Source: Bacteroidales bacterium UBA1756
Lineage (GTDB): Bacteria; Bacteroidota; Bacteroidia; Bacteroidales; WCHB1-69
Length of the DNA: 53,456 nucleotides
Direction of reading: 5' to 3'
Assembly: GCA_002314795.1 (NCBI GenBank)
Contig: DCHI01000044.1
Coordinates: 1 to 53,456 of the forward strand
The translations under genes were made by a program, and so were the position numbers. The notes under the pieces are model-generated. The model was not told the DNA's origin. It saw only the letters and a list, made by a program, of their open reading frames with translations, and searched no databases. Positions 41,160 to 48,774 of the stretch are shown here, piece after piece (the first letter of the stretch is position 1; every line of letters starts with the position of its first letter).

Positions 41160-43073
41160 ATGAACTACCTTACTGTTGAAAATCTAACCAAAACCTACGG
41201 CGAAAAACTGCTTTTTGAAAACATTACCTTCGGACTTGAAAAAGGACAAAAAACAGCGCTGATTGCCAAAAACGGAACGGGCAAATCCACCTTGCTGAAC
41301 ATCATTGCCGGTTTGGAAGAGCCCGATAAAGGACAAGTTGTTGTTAGAAAAGACATTACGGTATCCTATCTGCCACAGATTGATAATTTTGCAGACTCAC
41401 TTCCCGTCTTAGACGCCATTTTTAATGCACAAACACCTGACGTTCAAGCGGTAAAGGAGTACGAAACGTGCCTCTCTCTCGTCAATGAAATGCACGAAAA
41501 AGGGAACAACGATGCCGAACTTGAAAACCGGCTGCACCGTGCCATAGAAGCGGTGGACCGGCTGCAAGCGTGGGATTTTGAAAGCCGTGCCAAAGAGATT
41601 CTCTCCAAATTCGGCATTGAAGACGTTTTCAAAGCCGTTGGTGAATTGTCTGGAGGTCAGCGAAAAAAGGCGGCATTAGCCAAAACCTTGCTTGCTGACA
41701 CCGACCTGCTGATTTTGGACGAGCCCACCAACCACTTGGACATTGAAATGATTGAGTGGATGGAATCCTATCTGTCGCACTCCAATGTCACCTTGCTGAT
41801 GGTGACCCACGACCGGCATTTTCTTGACCAGGTTTGCAACGACATTCTTGAAATAGAAAACGGAAACTTGTACCGTTACAAAGGGAAATACGACTACTTC
41901 ATTGAAAAGAAAGCCGAACGTCTGCTCAACGAAGCGACGGAGCACGAAAAGATGAAGCAGCTGTATTTGAAGGAGTTGGAATGGGTTCACACCTCTCCGC
42001 AGGCCCGTACCTCCAAAGCGAAGGCCCGCATCCAGGCGTTTGAAGGCCTCAAGGAAAGTGTTTCGCAAAAGATAGAAAAACAAGCCGAAAGTTTTCACGT
42101 TGAGCCGGAACGATTGGGAAACAAGATATTGGAAATCAATAATTTGGATTTTGCATACGGCGACAAAGTTCTTTTAGATGATTTTTCTTACATATTCAAG
42201 AAAGGTGAAAAGTGCGGCATCGTTGGAAAAAACGGAACGGGTAAATCCACCTTTCTGAAACTGATTATGGGCGAGTTGAAGGCGAACGGAGGAAAAATCG
42301 TGGCCGGACAAACCATCCAGTTCGGTTATTTTTCGCAAGATGGACTACAAGTATCTGGGAACAAACGAATTATAGACATCGTGAAGGAGCAGGCGGAAGT
42401 CATTCGGACAGAAACCGGCAACTACATCGGTGCCTCGCAGTTTCTGAACCATTTCGGTTTCAAATACGAACAGCAATACACCTATTTCGAGGACCTCAGC
42501 GGGGGCGAAAAAAGAAAATTGCACCTGCTCATCACGCTGATGCGGAATCCGAACTTTCTCATTCTGGATGAGCCCACGAACGACTTTGACATTGACACGC
42601 TTAACAAATTGGAGGACTTGCTCTCTTTTTATAAAGGATGCTTGCTCATCGTTTCGCACGACCGCTGGTTTATGAATAAAATCGTTGACCACATTTTCGT
42701 TTTCAACGGGAACGGGAAAATCAAAGATTTTTACGGAAACTACACGGACTACAAATTGGCGCACGACAAAGAACTCCGCATTGAGAAAAAAGCGGAGAAG
42801 TTGCAACGGGCTGCTGCTGCGCCTTCCCCGGAGAAAATTTCCAAGCGAGACAACTCCAACAAACTCACTTACAAGGAGAAAAAGGAATTGGAGGAGCTTG
42901 AAATATTGATTGAAGGGCTTGAAAAAGAGAAGAAGGAATTGTTGGACAAAATGAATAGCGGCAACGGAACGGGCGAAGAGCTAACCAGCTGGGGACAGCG
43001 GTATCAAGTGGTTTCCGACCAATTGGATGAATCGTCTATGCGTTGGTTGGAGCTCAGCGAGAAAGAGGCGTGA
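41160..43073 (+). CDS. uup: ABC-F ATPase, Uup-like
   Basis: This 637-aa soluble protein has two ABC ATPase domains and no membrane segments, the ABC-F architecture. Domain 1: AKNGTGKS (36-43; the first Gly of the P-loop is Ala) with LSGGQRKK and LLILDEPTNHLD. Domain 2: GKNGTGKS, then LSGGEKRK and FLILDEPTNDFD. A linker rich in charged residues joins them and a C-terminal coiled coil (KEKKELEELEILIEGLEKEK) follows, as in Uup. ABC-F proteins act on the ribosome or in branched DNA intermediate handling. The Uup-type C-terminal coiled coil supports the name; EttA lacks it. Confidence 0.88.
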   Translation: MNYLTVENLTKTYGEKLLFENITFGLEKGQKTALIAKNGTGKSTLLNIIAGLEEPDKGQVVVRKDITVSYLPQIDNFADSLPVLDAIFNAQTPDVQAVKEYETCLSLVNEMHEKGNNDAELENRLHRAIEAVDRLQAWDFESRAKEILSKFGIEDVFKAVGELSGGQRKKAALAKTLLADTDLLILDEPTNHLDIEMIEWMESYLSHSNVTLLMVTHDRHFLDQVCNDILEIENGNLYRYKGKYDYFIEKKAERLLNEATEHEKMKQLYLKELEWVHTSPQARTSKAKARIQAFEGLKESVSQKIEKQAESFHVEPERLGNKILEINNLDFAYGDKVLLDDFSYIFKKGEKCGIVGKNGTGKSTFLKLIMGELKANGGKIVAGQTIQFGYFSQDGLQVSGNKRIIDIVKEQAEVIRTETGNYIGASQFLNHFGFKYEQQYTYFEDLSGGEKRKLHLLITLMRNPNFLILDEPTNDFDIDTLNKLEDLLSFYKGCLLIVSHDRWFMNKIVDHIFVFNGNGKIKDFYGNYTDYKLAHDKELRIEKKAEKLQRAAAAPSPEKISKRDNSNKLTYKEKKELEELEILIEGLEKEKKELLDKMNSGNGTGEELTSWGQRYQVVSDQLDESSMRWLELSEKEA

Positions 43074-43122
43074 TAACATTTCTAATTCATTTTCAATAAA
43101 TTAGTTAACTTTTTGGCACGAC

Positions 43123-46068
43123 CTACTTCGTCAGTTTCAAATACATTTTCATCAGTTCGGCCACACACTCACTTTCGGTCATCTTAATATCGAAGCCGTA
43201 CGCTTTCATCACGGCTTTATCGTTTTCACGATGTACCTTACGAAGTTCAATAGGCATCAATGTTTCATTGTACAAGTCGGCCAAACTACTTTCGGGGAAT
43301 TTTGCACGGGCGTCCAAGATGGCTTGTGCGGTTTGTGCAATTTTGTCCTGCTGTTCCGCCGTGGGTGTTGGCCAGGGGAAGTTGTTGTAAACGATATCCT
43401 TGCTGTAACGGTAGTCGGATTTCAGTCGTCCTCCGACAGCCCGCATCCAGGCGTTATGCACATTGGAAGTAAGAACACCGAAGTGATAAAGAGTGGCATC
43501 AGGAAGGATTCGAATTGCATTGCTGCATAAAACATCAGGTGTCATAAATCCCACAGGAACATACCTTCTGCGTTCCGAGGATGTTTCAGGAATAACGATA
43601 TAATTTCCTTGCGGCATATTTTCAACGTGAAAACGAGTAGGCTTGTTTGCTATTTTGCGAGTCCCGTCGCTTGAACTTGCAAGACGGAAATCGCGAACCG
43701 CCTGAACACGTTTAAAGCATTCAGGCAATTGTCTCAATTCATTAGGTTTACATTCACCCAACCACAAACAATAACGATGCCAGCCGTTTATAAATTCATC
43801 CGCTCCATTCCATTTTCGGAACAACTTTTTCGCTTGCGGTTCCTTTTTGACGAAATCCTTCATTTCCTCTTCTTTGAAAAGATAATTACCGCCATCAATC
43901 GGCTTATTTCCAATTCCTATTTCCGGGACAACGCAAAGAGGTTTATTTCGACTTTCTACAAAAATATTGGGAGCATCCAATAAATAGCCATTGATGTTTT
44001 TCGACACAATCTTTTGTCCCGATTCATCATATATGATTCGATCATTTCCATTATTATCGCCAGAAAATCCAACCACAACGCAATGGACGTGGGCTTTCAA
44101 AGAAGATTCGCTGTCCCAACGGAAAGTTCTATATGCGAAATCAATATGTGTTCCGTAATCGTTGAACAATGGTTTCCACAAATTGGCAACTTGTTCTCCC
44201 TGAGTAACGGAGTTCGTTGAAACGAATGCGACTTTTGTTTTTCTGTGATACTGCAATAGCTGTGCGGCTTTGTAATACCAGCTACTGACATAATCCATAT
44301 TGCCTATGTTTTTCCATTTGTTGCCAAAAAGAGTGAGCATATCGTCTTTTTGTGCTGCACTCATCAAACGAGCTCCCACAAAAGGAGGATTTCCCATAAT
44401 GTAATTGAAGGAGACGGTTCGGGTTCTATTTTGCTGTGGATTGATGTTGATTTTTTCAGTATGAAGATTTATACAATCATATTTAAAATCGGGTTCGGAC
44501 GTCTTTCCCTGCTGGTTTTCAGGCATTACGTACAGATTTGTCTCTTTTGAATAAATATCAGGAAAGATTTCATCCGTCTTCCACTCGGTCCAAGAGAGGC
44601 GCAACGCATTCCCTTTCTTGATGTTGCGGTATGTCTTTAGGGGGAGCATTTCCAACTGTGTATCAATGATTTTCTCCGTTTCCTTCAGCATTTGGCTTTC
44701 GGCAATCCACAAGGCAGTAGTGGCCACATCCACCGCAAAGTCATTGATTTCAATGCCGTAAAACTGATGGATGCTCACTTTTACCGGATTGACTTCTTCA
44801 AAACCCATTTGCACCTGTCCCTTGGTGTAAATCAAAATGGCTTCATTTTCCAATCTTCTTAATGACAAATACGTCTCTGTCAAAAAGTTACCACTACCAC
44901 AAGAAGGATCCAAGAAAGTGAGGGAAGCCAATTTGTCTTGAAACTTTTTCGCTTTTTCTATCCTTGTTTTCTCAACTTTCTCCGCCTTGATTTTTTGAAA
45001 CTCATTGTTTAGGCCATTCAAAAACAAATTATCAATCACTTTGTGAATGTTTTCAATGGAAGTGTAGTGCATTCCGCCGCTGCGGCGCGTCACCGGATTC
45101 AACGTACTTTCAAACACACTTCCAAATATGGTAGGAGAAATTTCACTCCAATCAAAATCATCGCTTGCATTTTTCAATAAAAGATGTGCAATTTCATCAT
45201 TGAATCTTGGAATTTCAATATTTTTCTCAGAAAACAGCCCACCATTGCAATAGGGAAATGCAGCCAAACTGTCGGGAAGATAGGGATCGCGCTGTTCGAT
45301 GGGCGTATTCAGAACCTCAAACAAATCCATCAATGCCTTCCGCATCTCACCTTCGCCCGGTTTGTATTTAATAAGGTAATCGTGGAATTGGGAACGGCTG
45401 CCGAAAAGTCCTGCGTCTTCCGCATACAGACAAAAGACAATTCGCACACAGAGCACATTCAAACTGCGCAAGGTTTCAGCACTTTCGGGATGAAGGTATT
45501 GCTTCAGCAAAGCGTCATAAATCTCACCGATAATCTCGCCCGCCTTCAAAGAAATTTCCATCTCTTTTTGCAAATGCACATTTCCACTATCTGTTAAAAA
45601 AGAGAGTCGATAATACTCTTTTTCAAGATTTTCCAAAAGGATTTCTTCGGGTTCGCCGTTGGGACGGTTCATATCGTAAACCAGGAATGATTTGAAATTG
45701 CACGTCACAATCCAGCGGGGGCGGTCGTCGTATGGCAGTTCGGAAGAATAGCGTTTAGCTTGCTGAAAGGGAGTAAGAAAAGAGCCATCACTCTGTTTGA
45801 TAGGATTATACAAATTCTTATTGGAACTTTTCTGTTCAATCAGAACGTGCGTTTGTCGGATGTACCCGTCGATGAAACTGGTGTGGTCTAATTTCACTTG
45901 TTCTTCGAAAATGATAAACTTTTCGGGCTGTTCTACTCCGAAGACATCACGAAGCAGTCCCAACCAGAAGGATTGGCTTTCGCCTTTCTCATAACCTTTG
46001 TTTTTCCAAAATTCCGCAAAGCGTTTTGCTGCCTTTTCTTGGTGTATAGCAGTTGTTTGTTTTAACAT
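43123..46068 (-). CDS. MmeI-like type IIL restriction-modification enzyme
   Basis: This 981-aa protein combines nuclease, methyltransferase and target recognition in one chain. The N terminus has a PD-(D/E)xK site (D67, then IEQK with E78 and K80). The methyltransferase core shows DPSCGSGNF (387-395) for SAM binding and NPPF (560-563) for adenine N6 methylation, with FYGIEINDFAVDVA in between. The C-terminal ~350 residues would hold the recognition and helical-tail regions. This order matches MmeI, which cuts about two helical turns from its site and protects by methylating one strand. The gene is flanked by uup, tail to tail, and the tRNA-Leu. PglX of BREX is a distant relative but lacks the N-terminal nuclease. 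Confidence 0.88.
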   Translation of the reverse strand: MLKQTTAIHQEKAAKRFAEFWKNKGYEKGESQSFWLGLLRDVFGVEQPEKFIIFEEQVKLDHTSFIDGYIRQTHVLIEQKSSNKNLYNPIKQSDGSFLTPFQQAKRYSSELPYDDRPRWIVTCNFKSFLVYDMNRPNGEPEEILLENLEKEYYRLSFLTDSGNVHLQKEMEISLKAGEIIGEIYDALLKQYLHPESAETLRSLNVLCVRIVFCLYAEDAGLFGSRSQFHDYLIKYKPGEGEMRKALMDLFEVLNTPIEQRDPYLPDSLAAFPYCNGGLFSEKNIEIPRFNDEIAHLLLKNASDDFDWSEISPTIFGSVFESTLNPVTRRSGGMHYTSIENIHKVIDNLFLNGLNNEFQKIKAEKVEKTRIEKAKKFQDKLASLTFLDPSCGSGNFLTETYLSLRRLENEAILIYTKGQVQMGFEEVNPVKVSIHQFYGIEINDFAVDVATTALWIAESQMLKETEKIIDTQLEMLPLKTYRNIKKGNALRLSWTEWKTDEIFPDIYSKETNLYVMPENQQGKTSEPDFKYDCINLHTEKININPQQNRTRTVSFNYIMGNPPFVGARLMSAAQKDDMLTLFGNKWKNIGNMDYVSSWYYKAAQLLQYHRKTKVAFVSTNSVTQGEQVANLWKPLFNDYGTHIDFAYRTFRWDSESSLKAHVHCVVVGFSGDNNGNDRIIYDESGQKIVSKNINGYLLDAPNIFVESRNKPLCVVPEIGIGNKPIDGGNYLFKEEEMKDFVKKEPQAKKLFRKWNGADEFINGWHRYCLWLGECKPNELRQLPECFKRVQAVRDFRLASSSDGTRKIANKPTRFHVENMPQGNYIVIPETSSERRRYVPVGFMTPDVLCSNAIRILPDATLYHFGVLTSNVHNAWMRAVGGRLKSDYRYSKDIVYNNFPWPTPTAEQQDKIAQTAQAILDARAKFPESSLADLYNETLMPIELRKVHRENDKAVMKAYGFDIKMTESECVAELMKMYLKLTK

Positions 46069-46090
46069 ACCGACTTAAAATTAGAAGGTA

Positions 46091-46118
46091 CAAATGTACA
46101 AAAAAGAGACGCGGGCAA
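46091..46118 (-). promoter_or_regulatory. promoter of the MmeI-like gene
   Basis: On the minus strand TACATTTG (46098-46091) forms a perfect -7 box, and TTG (46118-46116) is 17 bp upstream. The upstream part sits inside the terminator hairpin of the tRNA, so the two signals overlap. Confidence 0.6.
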
Positions 46119-46130
46119 TCCCGTGTCTCT
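46099..46130 (-). terminator. terminator of tRNA-Leu
   Basis: AGAGAC-A-CGGG and CCCG-C-GTCTCT pair on the minus strand with one mismatch, followed by TTTTTT (plus A-run 46099-46104). Confidence 0.85.
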
Positions 46131-46139
46131 TAAAATCTG

Positions 46140-46221
46140 TGCGGATGAGGAGACTCGAACTCCTACTCCTCTCGGAACTAGATCCTAAGTCTAGCGCGTC
46201 TACCAGTTCCGCCACACCCGC
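46140..46221 (-). tRNA. tRNA-Leu(UAG)
   Basis: The minus strand folds into a cloverleaf: acceptor GCGGGTG with CATCCGC, anticodon stem CTAGA/TCTAG around loop CTTAGGA (anticodon UAG), a long variable arm, and a T-loop TTCGAGT. The long variable arm is a leucine feature. CCA is not encoded; the base after the acceptor is A. It reads leucine CUA/CUN codons. Confidence 0.95.
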
Positions 46222-46235
46222 TAAATTTGAGGGCG

Positions 46236-46243
46236 CAAAAGTA
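46236..46243 (-). promoter_or_regulatory. -7 box of the tRNA-Leu gene
   Basis: The minus strand reads TACTTTTG followed by CGCCC, 15 bp before the tRNA 5' end. Confidence 0.65.
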
Positions 46244-46310
46244 CAATTATTTATGATTTCTTCGGATGAAATATCAAATTTTATTTTTCCTTTTGCCTTG
46301 AAATATTTCG

Positions 46311-46318
46311 TACCTTTG
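46311..46318 (+). promoter_or_regulatory. -7 box of the iorAB operon
   Basis: TACCTTTG followed by CGCCC, about 70 bp before the iorA ATG. TTTG at 46292-46295 may be the -33 box. Confidence 0.65.
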
Positions 46319-46387
46319 CGCCCGCTTTCTCATAGGGGAAAATCGCACGTACACAACCAAAATTAATATATCAAAAAACAAATTTTT

Positions 46388-47992
46388 ATGGCTAAATCAC
46401 TTTTATTGGGAGTTGAAGCTATTGCACAAGGAGCCCTTGATGCAGGTTTGTCTGGAGTTTATGCTTATCCGGGAACCCCCTCCACAGAAATCACTGAGTA
46501 CATTCAGAATTCGAAACAGGCCGCGGAAGGCAACATCCACCGCATTTGGGCCGGCAACGAAAAAACTGCAATGGAATCCGCAGTCGGTATGTCTTACGCC
46601 GGCAAACGCGCCCTCGTTTGTATGAAACACGTCGGGCTCAATGTCGCCGCCGACCCGTTTATGAACTCCTCCATCACTGGAGCAAACGGCGGTTTGGTAG
46701 TCGTTGTCGCTGACGACCCGTCGATGCACTCTTCTCAAGATGAGCAGGATTCCCGCTACTACGGCAAGTTCGCACTCATCCCGGTTATGGAACCCTCCAA
46801 TCAGCAAGAGGCCTACAATATGGTTTATGACGCTTTCGATCTTTCCGAAAAGTACCATACGCCGGTTCTCCTTCGTGTCACCACCCGCTTGGCACACTCC
46901 CGTGCCGGCGTTGAACGTCGCGAGGTACGCAAACAAAACGAACTCAACGTCTGCTCCAACCCGAAACAGTTTGTTCTTCTGCCCGCCAATGCACGCGTCA
47001 ACTATCGTGACCTTTTAGGCAAGCAAGCCGATTTCGAAAACGAGTCAGAAAATTCAAAATACAACTGGTACAAGGACGGTGCTGACAAGAAACTCGGTAT
47101 CATCACAACCGGTATCGGCTACAACTACGTTATGGAAAACTTTGAAGGCGGCAACTGTCCTCATCCCATCCTCAAACTTTCCCAATATCCGGCACCTGCC
47201 AAATTGATTGCTAAGATGGTTGACGAATGCGAAAGCGTTCTCGTCGTTGAAGAAGGTTATCCGTTGATTGAGGACCAACTTCGTGGACTTCTCAACCGCA
47301 CGGGTAACATCAAGGGTCGTATGGACGGGACCCTTCCTCGCGATGGCGAACTCAATCCGAACTTGGTAGCCAAGGCGCTCGGTTTGAAAGATTCCTACGG
47401 TTCTCCGGTTCCGGCAATCGTAGCCCCGAGACCTCCCGCGCTCTGCAACGGCTGTCCTCACGTTGACACCTATCTTGCTTTGAACGAAGCGATGAAGATG
47501 CACGGTCCCGGCAAAGTGTTCGCTGACATCGGTTGCTACACCCTCGGTGCACTTCCTCCGTACAAAGCCATCTACACAACACTCGATATGGGCGCCTCCA
47601 TCACGATGGCAAAAGGTGCTGCCGATTCCGGAATGAGCCCGGTTGTCGCCGTTATCGGTGACTCCACCTTCACTCACAGCGGAATGACTTCCCTGCTCGA
47701 TTGCATTTATGAAAACACACCGATTACGGTGATGATTCTCGACAACAGCACCACCGGTATGACGGGCGGACAAGACAGTCACGCACTCGGTCGCATCGGC
47801 AACATCTGCAAAGGTCTTGGCGTTGCAGAAGAACACATCCGTATCATCACACCTTTGGCAAAGAATCACGAAGAAAACGTCAAGGTTATCAAGGAAGAAC
47901 TTGAATATCAAGGCGTTTCCGTCATCGTTCCGACCCGCGAATGTATCCAAACCTTAAGCCGTCGTATGAAGGCACAGGCCAAAAACAAATAA
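46388..47992 (+). CDS. iorA: indolepyruvate:ferredoxin oxidoreductase, alpha subunit
   Basis: This 534-aa protein is the thiamine-diphosphate subunit that oxidatively decarboxylates indolepyruvate and other aryl-pyruvates to acyl-CoA, passing electrons to ferredoxin, in anaerobic aromatic amino acid metabolism. YAYPGTPSTEI is the N-terminal pyrimidine-binding start, LCNGCPHVDTYLAL and DIGCYTLGALPP mark the central part, and GDSTFTHSGM with LDNSTTGMTGGQ is the TPP-Mg motif. The gamma subunit iorB follows 36 bp downstream. It stops after VPTRECIQT, so the C-terminal double [4Fe-4S] ferredoxin domain found in archaeal IorA is not present in this chain. Confidence 0.92.
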   Translation: MAKSLLLGVEAIAQGALDAGLSGVYAYPGTPSTEITEYIQNSKQAAEGNIHRIWAGNEKTAMESAVGMSYAGKRALVCMKHVGLNVAADPFMNSSITGANGGLVVVVADDPSMHSSQDEQDSRYYGKFALIPVMEPSNQQEAYNMVYDAFDLSEKYHTPVLLRVTTRLAHSRAGVERREVRKQNELNVCSNPKQFVLLPANARVNYRDLLGKQADFENESENSKYNWYKDGADKKLGIITTGIGYNYVMENFEGGNCPHPILKLSQYPAPAKLIAKMVDECESVLVVEEGYPLIEDQLRGLLNRTGNIKGRMDGTLPRDGELNPNLVAKALGLKDSYGSPVPAIVAPRPPALCNGCPHVDTYLALNEAMKMHGPGKVFADIGCYTLGALPPYKAIYTTLDMGASITMAKGAADSGMSPVVAVIGDSTFTHSGMTSLLDCIYENTPITVMILDNSTTGMTGGQDSHALGRIGNICKGLGVAEEHIRIITPLAKNHEENVKVIKEELEYQGVSVIVPTRECIQTLSRRMKAQAKNK

Positions 47993-48028
47993 CATTCGTT
48001 GCAAATAATAACCGAAAAAACAATCACA

Positions 48029-48610
48029 ATGAAAATAGATATCATTTTAGCAGGTGTCGGCGGTCAAGGAATCCTTTCCATCGCTTCCACCATCGGCGTT
48101 GCAGCCGTAAAAAAAGGTTTGTTTCTTAAACAAGCAGAGGTACACGGTATGAGCCAACGCGGCGGTGACGTTCAGTCCCATTTCCGTTTGTCAGACCACG
48201 AAATCGCTTCCGACCTCATCCCGATGGGAAAGGCCGATATGATTATCGCCGTCGAACCGATGGAATCACTCCGTTATCTTCCCTGGTTGGCTGAAGGCGG
48301 CTGGGTTATCACGAATGACCAACCTTTCATCAACATTCCCAACTATCCGGAAGAAAGCGCTTTGAGAGCAGAATTGAACAAATTGCCCAACAAAGTCGTT
48401 ATCAATGCTGACAAAATCGCCAAGGATCTGGGCAGTGCCCGTTCCGCAAATATGGTCATCCTCGGTGCTGCGGCTCCTTTCCTCAAAATGGATTTCGCTG
48501 ACATCGAAAATGCAGTTCGCGAAATTTTCGCCCGCAAAGGTGAATCCGTCGTAGAAGTCAACCTCGCTTGCTTGAGAGCCGGCTACGAATTCGCGCAAAA
48601 GAACCAATAA
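48029..48610 (+). CDS. iorB: indolepyruvate oxidoreductase, beta subunit
   Basis: This 193-aa protein belongs to the pyruvate/ketoisovalerate oxidoreductase gamma family: GVGGQGILSIASTIGVAAV at the N terminus and the AEVHGMSQRGGDVQSHFR motif are characteristic. It pairs with IorA. ATG 48029 is used; an upstream in-frame TTG at 47999 would add ten non-homologous residues and sits just after iorA. The 12 bases around its stop, AACCAATAAGAT (48602-48613), are repeated at 48644-48655. Confidence 0.92.
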   Translation: MKIDIILAGVGGQGILSIASTIGVAAVKKGLFLKQAEVHGMSQRGGDVQSHFRLSDHEIASDLIPMGKADMIIAVEPMESLRYLPWLAEGGWVITNDQPFINIPNYPEESALRAELNKLPNKVVINADKIAKDLGSARSANMVILGAAAPFLKMDFADIENAVREIFARKGESVVEVNLACLRAGYEFAQKNQ

Positions 48611-48660
48611 GATTTCTATGCTTATTCTTCATAAGTATTAGAAAACCAATAAGATGATAC

Positions 48661-48692
48661 AGAGGGAGAGCGATTGTCAATCTCCCTCTTTT
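48661..48692 (+). terminator. terminator of iorAB
   Basis: AGAGGGAGA (48661-48669) pairs with TCTCCCTCT (48681-48689) and is followed by TTTT. Confidence 0.85.
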
Positions 48693-48774
48693 CACCTCTA
48701 ACCATTTAATCACAAACGCTCATCTCACTGCCTCTTTCTTCCAAACTTAAAAAAGACATTCTATTATATTAGCA

